62,827 nucleotides of DNA, from assembly GCA_017625755.1 (NCBI GenBank), contig JAGAKG010000045.1, positions 1 to 62,827 on the forward strand. The letters run 5' to 3'. Below the pieces are notes generated by a model. The model had not been told where the DNA came from and searched no databases. It was given only the letters and a program-made list of their open reading frames with translations. This document shows, piece after piece, positions 61,384 to 62,827 of the stretch (the stretch's first letter is position 1; every line of letters starts with the position of its first letter). A program made the position numbers and the translations under genes. The DNA comes from Clostridia bacterium (GTDB lineage Bacteria > Bacillota > Clostridia > Oscillospirales > CAG-272).

Positions 61384-62827
61384 TCATGAAAACAAGAGAA
61401 TATACCCGCAAGCTCTTATGGCGCGGAGCACTGGCAGTGATACTTGCGGTATCAATGCTTGTTTCGACATCCGTAATGTGCTTTGCGGGAGCCACGGCTC
61501 TGAATGAGGAGGACGAAAAGAAAGTGGACGGAATTACGGGAGTAAATATTTCTCTCAGTGAGAGTATTGTTGTAAAATTTCACACTACGGCAATATGCGA
61601 TGACGGTTCAAAGCTTGAAGTGACCTTTAAAGGTAAGACCTATGAGATTACCGAGAATGAGGACGGTGTGTTCAGCTTTGCTTACGTTACTCCCCAATAT
61701 ATGGGAGAAGAGCTTGTGGCAACTATGTATGACGCAAAGGGAGCAAAGATAGGCGAAGAAAAGAAATTAAGCGTAAAGAGTAATCTTGAAGATCTTCTTA
61801 AGCTCTCCTATGAGGAAAGCGGTTGTGGCTCCGAGCTGCAATATCAGGCTATGAGAGAACTTTGCGTAAATATCCTCAACTATGGCGCGGCGGCGCAGAC
61901 TTACTTTAACTGCAATGTTGACAACCTTGTAAACGCAGGACTTAGCGACGAGCAGAAAGCTCTTGCTACCGAGAAGATAACTGTTAACGATACTGACAAG
62001 GCAAAAAGCGGAGACGCTTGGGTAGGCGCAGGTGTGCGCTTTGACTACAAGCTCGGTCTGTATTTCGTATTCACAGCGGCAAGCGCTGACGAATACACGG
62101 CAACTATTAACGGAGAGACGGTAACTCCCGAGGTATATGAGGCTCTTGGCGAGGGCTACTACGTTATCCGTTACAGCCGCTTCAATGCAACGAATATGAA
62201 CAATGTTGTTACGGCAAAGCTCACTAAGAACGGAGCGGAGGATCAGACCTTTTCTTACAGTATCAAGTCCTACGTAGCGGCAAAGGGTGGTGACGATAGC
62301 GCAATTGCGAAGCTTGTAAACGCGACCTACGTTTACGGTTATGCAGCGGTTGCATACCTGCAGGAATATGCGGAGGTGACCCCAACCTTTGATGCGGCGG
62401 GCAGTTTATCTATCGATGGCAAGGGCTACGACTTTAGCGGCTCGAAATACGGCGAGGCGACTGTGCTTCCCAAGCTTGACCTTGTGAATTATACGGCGGT
62501 CAGCAAAAATATCGGAACGCTTGACACTGAGCCCAAGATCGTAACCTGCTTTACGCTCAAGAGCGAGGACGTGGATTATACAGCCGAGCTTACTCCCGAA
62601 AACGCGATTTGGATCGGCGAACAGTGGTATTCGGAGTATGATCTGGCAAACTTTACCTCAGATGACGTGACGGTAGAATATGATAAGTCAGCAAAGAGCT
62701 ATACGCTTACAGCACCTACGGATAAGGCAGTATCGTTGACTAATCTGTCAAGCTTAAATGCTCCTTTGACCGTAACGGGTAAGGTGACCGTTACACATCC
62801 GAATGTGTGGAGAATATACGGTCCTAT
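61384..62827 (+). CDS. Secreted protein, start only (runs off the window)
   Basis: An open frame of 481 codons from the ATG at 61384 (AGGAGG 8 nt upstream) with no stop before the window end. Signal peptide: basic start, then 'ALAVILAVSMLVSTSVMCFAGA'. The next part is a beta-rich region (VNISLSESIVVKFHTTAICDDGSKLEVTFKGKTYEI), then a helical module 'MRELCVNILNYGAAAQTYFNCNVDNLVNAGLSDEQK' seen in many gut-Clostridia surface proteins (recalled), then sandwich-like repeats. Codon use is back to the GC-richer style. Probably a large surface or carbohydrate-binding protein; no catalytic domain is visible in this part. Confidence 0.8.

Overview
The window is chromosomal DNA from an anaerobic member of the Clostridia (Bacillota), most like an uncultured gut Oscillospiraceae-type lineage. 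Supporting signs are strong AGGAGG ribosome sites, spore-type peptidoglycan-binding proteins, reverse rubrerythrin with a PerR-like regulator, a glycyl radical enzyme, CIRCE-controlled groESL, cohesin/dockerin modules and a TnpX/TnpW-type mobile element. No species can be named from the sequence alone. Housekeeping genes are moderately GC-rich and rich in GAG/GGA codons; three blocks (about 13.7-16.1 kb, 37.5-51.5 kb and 59.6-61.3 kb) are visibly more AT-rich and look acquired.

Layout. 1-350: tail of an IS30 transposase, a dispersed repeat and terminators. 0.35-5.65 kb (minus): small membrane protein, carboxypeptidase-regulatory-like protein, two peptidoglycan-binding-repeat proteins (one SleC-prodomain-like) and clpC. 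6-13.6 kb (plus): small unknown, nrdR, TrmH-family rRNA methyltransferase, a large acidic membrane protein that reads as a dead P-type ATPase, a TIGR03960-type radical SAM protein with its DUF2344 partner, and a DUF4177 protein. 13.7-16.1 kb: a structured RNA followed by a zinc-ribbon/DUF898/BspA-repeat membrane protein. 16.1-19 kb: ribokinase, DUF815 ATPase, cold shock protein.

19-37 kb is a carbohydrate region. It holds a sialidase-like beta-propeller/NanA-DapA aldolase operon, an AraC regulator, two paralogous beta-propeller 'glycosidase-like' proteins (one secreted and anchored, one cytoplasmic), an anchored discoidin-like protein and a solute-binding lipoprotein. The promoters in front of both propeller genes and the discoidin-like gene share a nearly identical element of about 65 bp. 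It is followed by a GntR-controlled operon (DeoC-like aldolase, FGGY kinase, iron alcohol dehydrogenase, short glycyl radical enzyme, activase) whose promoter spacer contains a perfect palindrome.

37.3-51.5 kb looks like an integrated mobile element. It has a 45-bp inverted repeat at both ends, a DUF6809 gene and a large serine recombinase sharing the same unusual promoter, TnpW, an HTH protein behind a long structured leader, and as cargo a second copy of the structured RNA followed by a cohesin-bearing lipoprotein and a 2151-residue dockerin-bearing secreted protein. It abuts tRNA-Glu and tRNA-Met.

51.8-62.8 kb: alanine/glycine:cation symporter, groESL, an ABC exporter with PH-like and zinc-ribbon front end plus DUF1854 partner, a PerR-like regulator, reverse rubrerythrin, a decayed SLOG gene, an AraC regulator and the start of a secreted protein cut by the window edge.

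The most novel-looking items are the twin structured RNAs (about 13728-13958 and 37994-38217). They have compensatory stem changes, separate sigma-A promoters and UUCG terminators, and each precedes a large surface-protein gene. Other strong candidates are the degenerate P-type ATPase, the short glycyl-radical operon, and the three-copy AraC-type promoter element.
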